Assembly: GCA_001939145.1 (NCBI GenBank)
Contig: LSRX01000679.1
Coordinates: 270,578-334,577 of the forward strand
Direction: 5' to 3'
DNA: 64,000 nt
Source: Symbiodinium microadriaticum
Lineage: Eukaryota; Sar; Dinophyceae; Suessiales; Symbiodiniaceae
Shown: in pieces, positions 21,999 through 32,529 of the stretch
Numbering within the stretch: position 1 is the first letter of the stretch
Layout: each line of letters starts with the position of its first letter
Notes under the pieces: generated by a model
Database searches by the model: none
The model's input: only the letters and a program-made list of their open reading frames with translations
What the model was told of the DNA's origin: nothing
Program-made: the position numbers and the translations under genes

Positions 21999-22089
21999 TG
22001 GGTACCTTATTTTGGGGTTCTTATAATCAGGATCCTACTATTTAGGGTACTATATTAGGGTCCCCTATTTTCGGAAACCCCCACATAGC
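21999..22089. mobile_element. MITE-like hairpin, type B, copy 3, lacking its left end
   Basis: Identical to the right 91 bp of copy 2 but without the left inverted end. The separation is about 140 bp. Confidence 0.85.
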
Positions 22090-22948
22090 AGCCATTAAAA
22101 GATAGCTCTTAGCATGCAGCTATCGACCCTCGTGGTCTCGTCGACTCTCGCGAGCGCCTGCAGCTTGGAGGCTGCGAGCTCAGCTTCATGCCTCAGCTGC
22201 AGGTGAAGAGCGGGCTCAGCGTGGGACAGCACAAGGAATGCACGTCGGGCTCCGGTGGGCCAAGGTGGCGTCTAGCCGAACCACTCATGGGCAGCCAGGG
22301 AGCTTTTTATTACGCAACGCCTTGCGGTTTCCAGTCGCGTGGTCTAGCACTGCCCAAGCGGCAAGGCTTCAAACACCGCAGCAAAATGCGTTAGAGGCCT
22401 CGAGTCTACCACACTGACAAGTACAACAGAAGCAATGTACTGCACCAAGAAGCCGAATATACCGACAAGTACCCACAGTTTAGCATGCCAACAACACACA
22501 TTTCATCAGTTGGAGACTGCTTCCTCTTCGTGCCCATGGCGCGCCCAAGGGCTCTCAGGTCGATGTCAGCGGCAAGTGGGAAAGCCTGACCAGTCCCGCA
22601 CAGAAATCGGTTACAAATCACGACAGACGACAGGAATAGTATAGTAATAGTATAGCAATAGTATAGTAATAGTATAGTAGTAGTATAGTGATAGGATGTA
22701 ACCAACCGTGGGACCGTAGGAATTGATGAGGATCAAGATCCAGTTGTGGATGTATAGGCCTTCGACGACAGCCTCAGGAGCTCAGGTGTGCTTCTTGCTG
22801 TCACCATTCCTTGCGAGAAAAGAGATGTTGGCTTCCATTGCCCGACTGACTCTTGGATCAGGCCCTGACATCCTGCTAAGAGCGTCACCCCACCCCCCCC
22901 CCTCCCGCCCTATGATTGACCGCCCAAAATTCCTTTTAAGAGCAAGCC

Positions 22949-23587
22949 CTACATTGCATCCCAGTACCCACAGAGCCCAATACCCCGATCATCCAGACCT
23001 GAGCTGCCGTCGCAGTTCTGCGCTACATCGGCACCGTCATGACGTGGGACCAGGTCCTCCGGGGTCGGCGCACTACCGCAGGCCTTATCAGCCCAGCTCA
23101 GCCTCACGAACCGGCGGATTCGCAGCGGGTTTTTTTCCAAAACGATATCATCCCGAGGGCCCCTCCAACAGGCATGCTCCAGACGCATGATGCCGGGAAT
23201 GTAGTACACCCTGGGCCCGTCGATGCTTCGTGGGCCGTGGTCGGCTGTGATAAGCTTCAAGAAAAAAAGAAGCTTCGGGTTAAACTGGTTTGCGTAAGTC
23301 AGCATAGGAGGGCTCAGAAAATCCACTCCCCATTCCCCCGAGGTCCCGACACTGTTCCAGCAAACTGTATAGCCAGTGCTACGAGTTCCACCAAGTACCT
23401 CCTGTGGTCCTGGCGTTCGACAGGCCGGAATCGCTACCTCCAAGTAGCTTGGGCAAGGTCCTGCGTCAGGAAGAGGTACATCATCCACGCAGCGAAAGGG
23501 GCCTTCACACACCGGCATTTTGTGGAGACACGGGTACGAGTAAGATGATAAAGGACCTGCGTATAACTGTACAAGCTGTTGTGGCAC
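22949..23587 (-). CDS. Uncharacterised coding-like region
   Basis: Long minus frame. The central part is protein-like (LTYANQFNPKLLFFLKLITA, then RVYYIPGIMRLEHACW, then RIRRFVRLSWADKACG). The ends, ECVWD- and GYWDAM-type sequence, may be intron. The opposite strand is open for 169 codons, so the strand is likely rather than sure. No family recognised. Confidence 0.45.
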   Translation of the reverse strand: MPQQLVQLYAGPLSSYSYPCLHKMPVCEGPFRCVDDVPLPDAGPCPSYLEVAIPACRTPGPQEVLGGTRSTGYTVCWNSVGTSGEWGVDFLSPPMLTYANQFNPKLLFFLKLITADHGPRSIDGPRVYYIPGIMRLEHACWRGPRDDIVLEKNPLRIRRFVRLSWADKACGSAPTPEDLVPRHDGADVAQNCDGSSGLDDRGIGLCGYWDAM

Positions 23588-23622
23588 GACCAGGCTCTTC
23601 TTCGTCTGGCCACGCTATGGAG

Positions 23623-23972
23623 CTAGTCAATCCCGCAGCGACGCGTCCCAAGCTGGGACACTTTGACTTGACAATAAGTGACGCAGACCATCGCTAGACC
23701 CCTAAAACCCCAAACAGCTCTGCGGGGCCTCGACAAACAATTCCAGCGCATAGGCGCAATCAAAGTGCACCCGATTCCTGCCACTCTTTTATCTGAATAA
23801 GTGCGGAGCTCACGCAGGCCAACCCGCGAACTCCGAAGATGCGGCGCAAAGCTCTCGGCACCAGGCGGATGCCAGCGGGGATAGGAGTGAGCAGGACCTG
23901 GAAGATCGAGGTACACGCGTGCGCACCCTGTTCGGAAGTTCGGTACTCACTAGAGTGTCGCTTGTGTCTCAT
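23623..23972 (-). CDS. Possible upstream exon of the 22.9-kb gene
   Basis: Two minus frames compete: one with VLLTPIPAGIRLVPRALRRI, the other with SSRVGLRELRTYSDKRVAG. One is probably exon. Neither matches a known family. Confidence 0.3.
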
Positions 23973-24335
23973 CCGTCAGATGGTTCCGTTCAGAGTGTCA
24001 GTGCGTCGTTGAGGCTCCCGGTCTTGACTTTGTCGTCCTTGCAACTGCTGCTGCAGCTGCTGCGTGGATCGGAGGATGGCGAGCATGGACGGATGACATC
24101 ACGGTGGTGGCTGTGGGGGTTGGCTCGATGGACCGTGGGCGGATGTGAGCAGCGGGCGGCTGTCGTTTGGTTCACGTGCGGAGAAGCACTCTTTGTGTTG
24201 CGAGATGTTTCGAGATTCGGCCCGACGACGCGACGCTCAGTCGAGAAAGCGCATCTGCATGAGTACTAGTCTCCGTGCACGACGCTTCTGTTTGCTCTGC
24301 TTCTCTCGAAGCTTCGCCGAAGCACCCCACACGGC

Positions 24336-24710
24336 TTAATTCATCCTCACCGCACGGCGTGGAGGCATATGGATGTGGGGCTGTGGGTATACGGTATCAA
24401 TTTCAGCCAACGGTGTTTCAGAGTGCTCAGACTCCTGCCAGGTCAAGTCCGAGGAATGCTCTACCAGGGTGGACACAAGTGAAACAGAAAATCTCGCTAC
24501 CTTTTGGCCACACCACCTCAGCAGCAGACTCATTCGCGTGTATAGCTCGGTCAGCACAGGCATGACCTGAGCAAAACGAAGGCTCCGCACTTGACGGAGA
24601 CTGAGCCACCCTGCCTGGTAGTAGCCGCTGAAGACGTCGCAGCCGGTGTGAAACCAAAACAGGTTCACGTGCCACCACATCTTGGAGCAAGCACTGCCGG
24701 CACTTTCCAT
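24336..24710 (-). CDS. Uncharacterised exon, Trp/Leu-rich
   Basis: 124 open codons with sequence such as WWHVNLFWFHTGCDVF, then VMPVLTELYTRMSLLLRWCG and a polar end. Could be part of a membrane-associated protein. Other frames are open over parts of it. Confidence 0.4.
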   Translation of the reverse strand: MESAGSACSKMWWHVNLFWFHTGCDVFSGYYQAGWLSLRQVRSLRFAQVMPVLTELYTRMSLLLRWCGQKVARFSVSLVSTLVEHSSDLTWQESEHSETPLAEIDTVYPQPHIHMPPRRAVRMN

Positions 24711-24974
24711 GTCTTGCAGAGCAAAATTTCGAACCCCTTAATCAGGGAACCTCTCTTACGCAAGTCGGAATCCCCCTTAATATAAGCTATCCCCTATCCC
24801 CTAAACCCTAAACCCTAATCCCCAAACCCTCACGAAGGCATCATCCCCTTTTTTAAGCCACGGACGAGAGAGGTCCGGTCCTTCAGGCTCAAGCCATACT
24901 TGGAAGAGGCCCCGGCCAGGAGCGGCCTCAGGTCCCAAAGAAAACAAAGAGGGGGCTACTAGTAGGGAGGGGAT

Positions 24975-25100
24975 CGGGTTTAGGGCAGTTTAGGGCCTAG
25001 GGTTTAGATAGAAGTTTCGGAGTTTAGAGCATTAGGGTTTAGGGTTTCGAAGTTTCGGAGTTTAGGGCATATAGGGTTTAGGGTTTACGGTTCCGGGTAG
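24975..25100. repeat. Interstitial telomere-like arrays
   Basis: TTTAGGG units mixed with TTTCGGAGTTTAGGG. A short CCCTAAA array stands at 24795-24825, oppositely oriented. Confidence 0.85.
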
Positions 25101-25264
25101 ACCCAGCAAAGTGACAAGGAATGCCACTACTGTGCTGCCTGAGCCTCAGACACCAGGGCCAAGGTTGGTAAGCCAGTGCAGAGCCACACTGGAGCTTTCA
25201 TGAACTGCACCTGGCGTCTCGAAAAAAAGCACAAAAAAAAATCCCAAAGAAAAAAACACACACA

Positions 25265-25633
25265 TCACACGAACGCATCCCGAGCACTCAGAGTCCAGCG
25301 GCTTGCATGCCAGTTAACTCCAGTTTGGGGGGCCTCGGCCGCATTCCGCAAGAGAACTCGAAACACCGGCTCAGCCGAAGCAGTCCGGTCCTCATCCATC
25401 CTCTCATCCCCTGGCTTGGGTTGTGGCCACACACACTCGTGGTAATCCACCACGGACATGAGGGCCTGAGATGCCCGGGACAGTGGACAGGGCACAGATT
25501 CGATTTTCCGAGCGTTCGGTGTCGCACCATTGTTGCGAAGGCGAAGAGCACCGGCCAGTAGGCGGTCAGAAATTCCTGCAGCCGTACAGGTAGCTGTTTT
25601 GCGCACTGCTTGGATCGTTTGACTTGCTTCCAC
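25265..25633 (-). CDS. Uncharacterised exon, about 115 aa
   Basis: Good coding character throughout: ASQTIQAVRKTATCTAAG, then ALMSVVDYHECVWPQPKPGD, then EPVFRVLLRNAAEAPQTG. Followed on the right by a CCCTAAA array (25641-25755) that probably lies in the adjacent intron. Function unknown. Confidence 0.55.
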   Translation of the reverse strand: MEASQTIQAVRKTATCTAAGISDRLLAGALRLRNNGATPNARKIESVPCPLSRASQALMSVVDYHECVWPQPKPGDERMDEDRTASAEPVFRVLLRNAAEAPQTGVNWHASRWTLSARDAFV

Positions 25634-25640
25634 ATGTAGT

Positions 25641-25755
25641 AACCCTAAACCCTAAACCCTAAACCCTAAATCCTAAACCCTAAACCCTAAACCCTAAATC
25701 CTAAACCCTAAACCCTATAGGCCCTAAACCCTATAAATCCTAAACCCTAAATCGG
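25641..25755. repeat. Interstitial telomere-like array, CCCTAAA
   Basis: About 14 units, some as TCCTAAA. Confidence 0.9.
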
Positions 25756-25889
25756 GTATCAGGTTGAATTTAGCAGGCCCGGCCTGCATGGCGAGTCTCG
25801 TGCAGGCTGCCCCGCGGTGGCTCAAGTCACCCAAGGAACTCTATCGTTCAGGTTCTCAAAGAGGGTTTAGGGTTTAGGGGCTTAATATT

Positions 25890-26215
25890 CGAACATTTTC
25901 CTCTTGCATGGCCACAGGCGTCCCTTTTGCCGCTTGCAGGATGACCATCAAGCTCTGCTTCTTGGCGAATTGGGGAGCATAATGGCCTAGCTGAGCCTTG
26001 AGAAACAGCTGCAGCCAGAATCTGCGGAAGATGATGGCCCGGCTTTTCCCTTGCCACACCCTCGTTTTGGACAACCGCGCAGCCTCAATACTGACAAATC
26101 CAGAATGGTTCTGCCCGAACTCAGGGGTTCCAGTGCCCCCACTGGTGCCGTCAAGCACATAGATGCCGCATGCCAAGTTCTCAAGCAACCCAACAGTTGC
26201 GCGAGTGCATTCCCT
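25890..26215 (-). CDS. Uncharacterised exon, about 105 aa
   Basis: Clear coding character: ATVGLLENLACGIYVLDGTS, then FGQNHSGFVSIEAARLSKTR, then IIFRRFWLQLFLKAQLGHYA and MVILQAAKGTPVAMQEEN, after which TTTAGGG repeat begins. It may be a soluble enzyme domain; no family recognised. A second minus frame (LAQLLGCLRTWHAASM) overlaps the right part. Confidence 0.55.
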
Positions 26216-26239
26216 TCAAAGTCCCATGACGCTTATCGG

Positions 26240-27560
26240 GGCCCCTGCTTGGAATCCCGGTCGGCTGAAGCTATCGCATCCTGTGGCCGAGGTGAGGAGG
26301 TTGAAAACTGTGGCTGCACGATTGTTGGGCTCAGTGGATAGATTTGCATCCCACCTGGTGCAATGCTTCGTCGTTCCTTCTGGACCAGATCACCTGACCA
26401 ACTGCACCAGCCTTTATGAGCTTTTTGCAAGTGCAGTTTAGCTACATGACTAATGATGACCTGCACTTGCCTGCTGCAGGAGATTTTGCTCCGGGTTGGC
26501 AGGCACACAGTTTTGCACTGTGTCTGCGTATGCTCGGTAGCATGGCAACCTGCTGAGCTGGTTCGTGGAGGAACTACTGCAGCTGTTCCGACAGAGCGAT
26601 GAACAGACTTCTGAGGTCTTGAGGCATCATGCCAGTCAGACTGCAGAGTTACCTCAGGAGTGAAACGCGAGAGTGGCGTCCCTGGAGTACTTGCTGGCTA
26701 GACCCATCCACCTTGCTTTAGCTGTGAGATTTAGATTGAGGCTCAGCCAATTCGAGGAAGCTTCTGCGGTCATCATCTTCTTAGAGTACTCCAAGGGAGC
26801 AGTAGAGGCTATTGTACATAGCAGCCCCTCTACAAGCTGCGGGTGGAGGAGCTGAAGCAGTTACATACACGTACAGCATTGAAACTGCATTATGCTCAGT
26901 CACCTGAATCGTGCTTCAACTGCCTTGAAGCTTCATTGGAATCTGAAGCACTCGTTGGGCGGCCGGTCATCGGAGGTACTGCCCTTGCCGTCCGGCAGCA
27001 ATTTTATGCCTCAGGCATGAGCTTCAGCTTTGCTGAGATGTACGAGCATCAGCGCAACAAGCAAGCTGGAAGAATCTAGGCTCGCCAGCAAAGCTCGCTG
27101 GCTTCTGCCGCCGGGTAGGGACAAGGGCTGGCTGCCGACGTTGCCTCAAGCAGGGGCTGGTCATCCGTTGGCAGGAAACGGCGCCCCACACCACCAGCGC
27201 CTGTGATGGCTCTCGGGCAAGCTGCTTGTAAAACTGCTGACTGCCAGCAGCCTGGACCTTCTGCTGCCTCAGGGATGGAGGCATCGCAGACTAGTGCGAA
27301 GCAGCTTGAGATCTCAGAACGTCACCTGTACTGTTCCAACACCTTGCGAAAGGGATCCTGAGTGTCGCGTGACATCTGCCGCTACAGTGGCGGATCTTTC
27401 GTTCACATGTCTGTCGCCCTGGCTGTCCTGGCTGCTGGTTTGCTGGAGCACTGCCGGGACGCCTGCAAGGCAGTTGCTGCTCTCCGACTCCGAGAGATGC
27501 GCTTTGCTTTGCTCCGCTTGAAGAGTTCACAAGTCCTCACATGTCAAGTTCAAGCCAATA
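26240..27560 (+). pseudogene. Decayed plus-strand gene, unknown family
   Basis: Protein-like blocks follow each other on the plus strand: VAEVRRLKTVAARLLGSVDR (26270-26440); FVEELLQLFRQSDEQTSEVL, a TGA at 26662, then LARPIHLALAVRFRLRLSQF to AVEAIVHS (26550-26830); after a frame change VEELKQLHTRTALKLHYAQS to EMYEHQRNKQAGRI (26845-27079); then QTSAKQLEISERHLYCSN (27290-27350) and SVALAVLAAGLLEHCRDA to REMRFALLRLKSS (27405-27530). Blocks abut with stops and frame shifts rather than intron-sized gaps. That suggests an intronless (possibly retroposed) copy that has lost function. Family unknown. Overlaps the tail of the minus exon at 25890-26215 only at its edge. Confidence 0.5.
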
Positions 27561-27749
27561 ACAAGGACAGTAATGATAAAACAAGAGTAGTAATCCCGAA
27601 TAATAGTACCAAGAAGAAGCAGAAAACGCAGAAGAAGCAAGAATGATGCAATTCATGCGAGGTCCCATGCTCTCTCAAAGATCCCAAAAGAAGGCCAGGG
27701 CCTGGCCCTGGGCTTCTGCCGGAGAAACCGGGAGAGTCACCGTCCTCCG

Positions 27750-27850
27750 GTTGATGATATAAATCCTGCATTACACATTACAAGGAATATACCATAATTC
27801 CCCATAGTTTAGGGTCCTTAAGGTACTGCAGGATTTCGATCATCAACAGT
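27750..27850. mobile_element. MITE-like hairpin, type A, copy 2
   Basis: Same inverted ends as the 12745 copy (TTGATGATATAAATCCTGCA at left, CATCAACAGT at right), with the core CAAGGAATATACCATAATTC. Confidence 0.85.
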
Positions 27851-28370
27851 CGCAAGCTCTGCCGCTATGTCTTTACGACCAGAGCACGGCGCAGAAATTT
27901 GCCCTAGGTTTTCAGTCTGCGCTCTTCTCTAATTCTAGTTCTTCCATATACTTCTATAGTCTGTGGCCATATAAGATGGTGGCAAAAATTGGTGGCGTGC
28001 GCTGTAACTAGCACCAAAGAAAGACCTCCCAGGTCCTGAAGAATGCCGCCCAGGCGCTTGCAGTGCTCCAGGAAGGCGGCCCAGTGACGGTCCAGTCGCA
28101 ACACCTGCTGCAAAGTATACTATGACATACTATGATATACTATAATATACTCTCATATACTCTGATATACTCTAATATACTCTAATATACTATGATATGC
28201 TATAATATACTGTGATATACTATGATATACTACGCTACTCCATACGCGTCACACGTCAGAGACCCTGCGATTCTGACGTCGCAAGACTTGCTGGGCCTCG
28301 GGACTTCCGAGCACGACCAGGCCTGCAAGAGCAAAAAAAAAGAGACCGGGTTTAGGGTTTAGGGTTTAGG
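27851..28370. other. Non-coding interval
   Basis: It holds a TATGATATAC microsatellite (28115-28235) and a TTTAGGG array (28348-28380). No supported gene. Confidence 0.5.
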
Positions 28371-28394
28371 GTTTAGGGTGTTTCGGTTCCGTCG

Positions 28395-28910
28395 GCAGAG
28401 GCGGCAACACGCTTGATCTGGACACACACACACACAGAAAGACTCATCTTGACGCTGAAAGGGCCTACTCTGCCGCGGCTCACCGCAACGTTGAGCAAGT
28501 GCCTTGCCAAGAGAAGCAGCTCCCACGGAGCCGTGATTTCTGACATCTTGGCTGGTGGAGTTTGCTTCGGCACAGGCTGCACCTTCGCGCTCTCAGGTCT
28601 GGACTTGTCCGCAAGGCAACCCAACCTCTGCCCGGCCTGGCGCCAAAAAAAGTGAGTCGCCACCAGAGGGCGTTGCCATCAGGGCCTCCGTCAAGCCGCT
28701 GCCGTTGGAAAGCACGGTGGACAGGAGGACATAGTCCCACCTGGCATCCCAAGGAGGTGCGTGAAACGCATCTCTGTAGGAATTCTTCGAGCCACGGGGC
28801 TCGGAGCCCTGTGCCGTAACCACGGAGCCAACGTGGACACCTTTTGCTCCAAGGCGGCGAAGCTCGCTTTTCAGCTCCACCACCTGTGACAATCCCCCCA
28901 AAGTATCCAC
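28395..28910 (-). CDS. Uncharacterised protein, frame broken at a T7 run
   Basis: 28660-28910 encodes VVELKSELRRLGAKGVHVGS to AHVL-type sequence RWDYVLLSTVLSNGSGLTEA. The frame then continues, shifted by one, as GQRLGCLADKSRPESAKVQP and MSEITAPWELLLLARHLLNV to GRVGPFSVKM (28430-28655). The switch falls at a run of seven T (28653-28659 on the minus strand), and both halves are good protein with no room for an intron. Either a sequencing error or a real one-base lesion. No family recognised. Confidence 0.5.
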
Positions 28911-28914
28911 CCAC

Positions 28915-29250
28915 TTACCTAAACCCTAAAATCCCTAAACCCTAAACCACAGTACCAAGAAGAAGATATATCTGCTGCCAGAAACTCGCCTGGGCGTTGT
29001 ACCAGGAAAGGACGGCGACACTCTTGGAGCCAGCTCGAGCGGCGATTTCAGCTGCCAGCCTACAAATTGGTCATCACATACTACCAACACCAATAAAAAC
29101 TAGTATTAGTATTAAGACTACGATAAGTATTAATATTAGTATTACTACTCTAGATCACTGCTGCAACCGGCCTTGCGCATCGCTCGGCCTCCCGTACATT
29201 CGCCTTCGAGAGACTTCACGTGCACGAGACTCCGATGCTGCACTGAAGAA
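28915..29250. other. Non-coding interval
   Basis: It starts with a short CCCTAAA array (28918-28950) and has AGTATT-rich sequence at 29095-29150. Frames on the minus strand at 29145-29440 are not convincing. Confidence 0.4.
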
Positions 29251-30082
29251 ATCAGCCTTGGATCGTGTGGACGAGTCCTTCGTGGCGACCTCGTGCACCT
29301 GCTCTCAACCAGCAGCAAATGAATGGCATTTCTGCCCGCGGATCCCCCGCAAGAACGCCGGAGCCCTGCCACGTTGATGATGATATTTTCTGCCATTGAA
29401 TGTGATAGAACTCTGTATGAGTGGGCTTCCGCTGGTGGCACGACACGGATTTCGGCGACGAAGCTTTCGCTGATGGCACTTTCGATGAAGGGCGTTTGAT
29501 TAGGAATGCTTGCTCGTGGGCTTCAGCACGCGTGCACTTATGGCCACATCGTGGAGGAGTGCTGAGAACCTCAAGCAATCCGACGAACCAACCGAATCTC
29601 GCGAAAATGCCAGGTCGCGACGTGCTCGGCACTGTATGCAAGCATGTCGAGCTGCACAGATTGTGCCAGACAGCCTCCTCCTGGAATGTGGGAGGCGACG
29701 TCCAGAACAGCACTGGAGAGGGTGACCCAGTGTATCCGTGGGCCTTGCCAGGGTTTGGTGCTACGTCACCAGGCATCAGAATCACACAGAGACCTTCCTT
29801 GGGTTTGACTCTGAACTTAGACTTAGACGGATCGCTACTGTTGCAAGGGTGCAGTCCAAGAGGGAAGACTGGGTCTTGGACGAGCATTCCAGCCGGACGG
29901 TCTTGCGTCGATTTGTCGCTGAACACCTCGGACGCTTGCACAGCCGTCGCTCCGCCCTCGAAGCCGCTAGGTGAAGTGCGACATCTGAAAGTGCTAGGCA
30001 GTGCTAGAGGAGACCAAAGTGCAACAGTCTCGTCAATTTCATGAGCTAGCAGACTCCTGTGCCACTCCCTTGCAAGACCCAC

Positions 30083-32313
30083 CTTCCCCCCGTAGAACTG
30101 TTTCGAGGGAAAGCTGTTCCTGCGGCAAGCGCGAGCGAACGGCATGCTTACACTGACACACAGCCAGAGTAGACAGTCGCAGGCAGTCATGCTGGGGTGC
30201 ATCCGGTACTGCTGCCGGAGCAAGACCGAAGGTGGTGCCTGAAAGGCTCACTTCTTCGCCTCAGGGATCGCAGGACCCAGAAGAGCCCGATGCCTGAAGC
30301 GAAGGTGTTGGCTGGCTTGGCGGTACCTCAGAAACACTAGAATCAGCTGGCCAGGCGGGAGCTGCAAGCCAAAGCACCCAGCCCGCACTAAGCAGCGCGC
30401 CGCCTGCTCACCTAGCGAAGGCGTAGCAAGCCTGCAAAGAAATCATGCGAACATATCACCTGCTTCAAGGTGGCACACAGATTGCATTGAGCCGCGCACC
30501 CGCCCAACTTCTCAAGCTCCTCACATCTCTCAAGGCACGGTGTCAAGAATCGGAACAACACCCGGGGAGTATCGGAGCACCCACATTCCACAGTCCTCGT
30601 TGCTACAGAAGCAGCCTGCACGACGTAGAAGAAGCTCAAAGTTTGGAGCTGGGACGAGACAGGAGCCTTTCTCGCTTCGGTCCTCCACGAGCCGTGCAAA
30701 GGACTTCAAGTCCACAGACTCGACGCCTCGCAGAAGGCCAAGGGCTCCAAAGAAAGTATCGGCTGATGAAAGCAGCTCAGGTTTCCCACGCCTAGCTCGG
30801 AGCAGAGAACTTTGAATTCCTCCCTCCACTCCGAATCTGTTCCTGCTCGCAAGGATTGAGAATCTCGATATTGCCTTGAAGTGAAAGCCCAACTAGCTCC
30901 TTCCCAGCCAGTACGCTCTGCAAAGACCTGCATGTCCTTCAGAAAGCTTCCGCAGTCGTAACATGTGCAGCAATCAAACTCTCTTCGTTGCACTCGGATT
31001 GCCAACTCTTTTGTGTCGCAGTCTGCTGAAGCTTTGCTCCTTGAGCCATTGCTTTTCGCTTGGCGACGGACAGAGGCGGGAAACAAACCCTGGCATAGGG
31101 CAGCACCTTGTTCTCCACCCGTGGGTCACTTCGTCTCGTTTCTCACTTCATATCATCATGTCATCATGTTGGCCCCAAGAGTGGCATCGGAGTATGGCGA
31201 GCTTAGGCTGCCTTTGGATCCTGCTGTGCTCTTAGCCACTGAGCATTGAAGTAATTAGCAATATTATCCCTTGTAGGCCCTATGTTATGCTATGGTACAC
31301 CGTCATATACCCCAAAACCTTGTTTCTGCGTGTGGGGGAGAGGCAGGCTGGGCAGGACTCGGCAACACGCGGCGGACATGCAACCATAAGCTGCGAAGCA
31401 GCCGTCTGGGACAAAAAATATCTGCAACACGATGCAACAAGCACCAGGCATGATGTCGGCCTATGCCGCGGATGGGACCCTTCGGACTGAATCTAGCCTC
31501 GCGGATCGGACTCTGCACGAGCCGAATGTACTTTCATGCCAAGGAGAATGTCACAAGCAAACTCGAGCGTAACTCAACGAGCACCCGCATAAACGATGAC
31601 AAACCAGCACAACATTTTGTCCCGATCTCCGATCGGCATTTTGTTCTCGCTGACCCGTACATGCGTGTTCTGTCTTGCAAGATTAGCGCCGGCTTGAGGC
31701 GCAGGGCACCAAGACATTACATGACACCACAATACTTTGCGCGGCTTCCGCCCGGGTCCTCAGCTTGAAGGCTGCACGACGAGGAGCCTGAAAGCTTTCG
31801 CGAGCTTTGCATGTCGAAGGGCTCACGTACCCTCCTGCAAACAAGCCGATATTAAGTAGCTCGACATCAGGGCCTCGAAGAGCGCAGAAAGCCTCCCGGC
31901 ACTCTAAGCAACGGCCACTGTCTGTATGCCTAGCAGAGTCTTGCGCGTCTCTGCAAAAGACGCGATCACGATTGCCTTTCCTTGCAAGCTGACGGGGTGT
32001 GCATGGCATTTGTTCAACTCGCTGTCGCAATGCCTGGAACACCAATTGCGCCCTGTCAGGTGGCAGGTCCTTCACAGATGTCTCGAATCGAAGTAATGAA
32101 GATCACGCAATCCAAAACTGCTTACTGCTTTTACTATCACTGTGCACTTGTTGCGCATTCATCCTTGTTACGGTTGCGGTTATAGTATGTGTGGCTAGGG
32201 CAGCAGAAGAAGAAGAATCAGAAGTAGTAGTAGTAGTAGTAGTAGTAGAAGAAAGGAGGAGGAGTAGGAGGAGGAGTAGGAGTAGGAGTAGCAGTAGCAG
32301 TAGCAGTAGCAGC

Positions 32314-32345
<32 letters not shown>

Positions 32346-32351
32346 CAGCAG

Positions 32352-32393
<42 letters not shown>

Positions 32394-32394
32394 C

Positions 32395-32425
<31 letters not shown>

Positions 32426-32479
32426 TATAGTAGTAGTAGTAGTAGTAGTAGTAGGAGCAGTAGTAGTAGTAGTAGGAGC

Positions 32480-32529
<50 letters not shown>

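Noticed and set aside
29252..30080. Minus frame continuing for about 270 codons beyond FYGGK of the helicase
   Set aside because: No helicase motif V or VI and no block matching the family; a plus frame is equally open. Probably intron after GGGAAG|GTGGGT.
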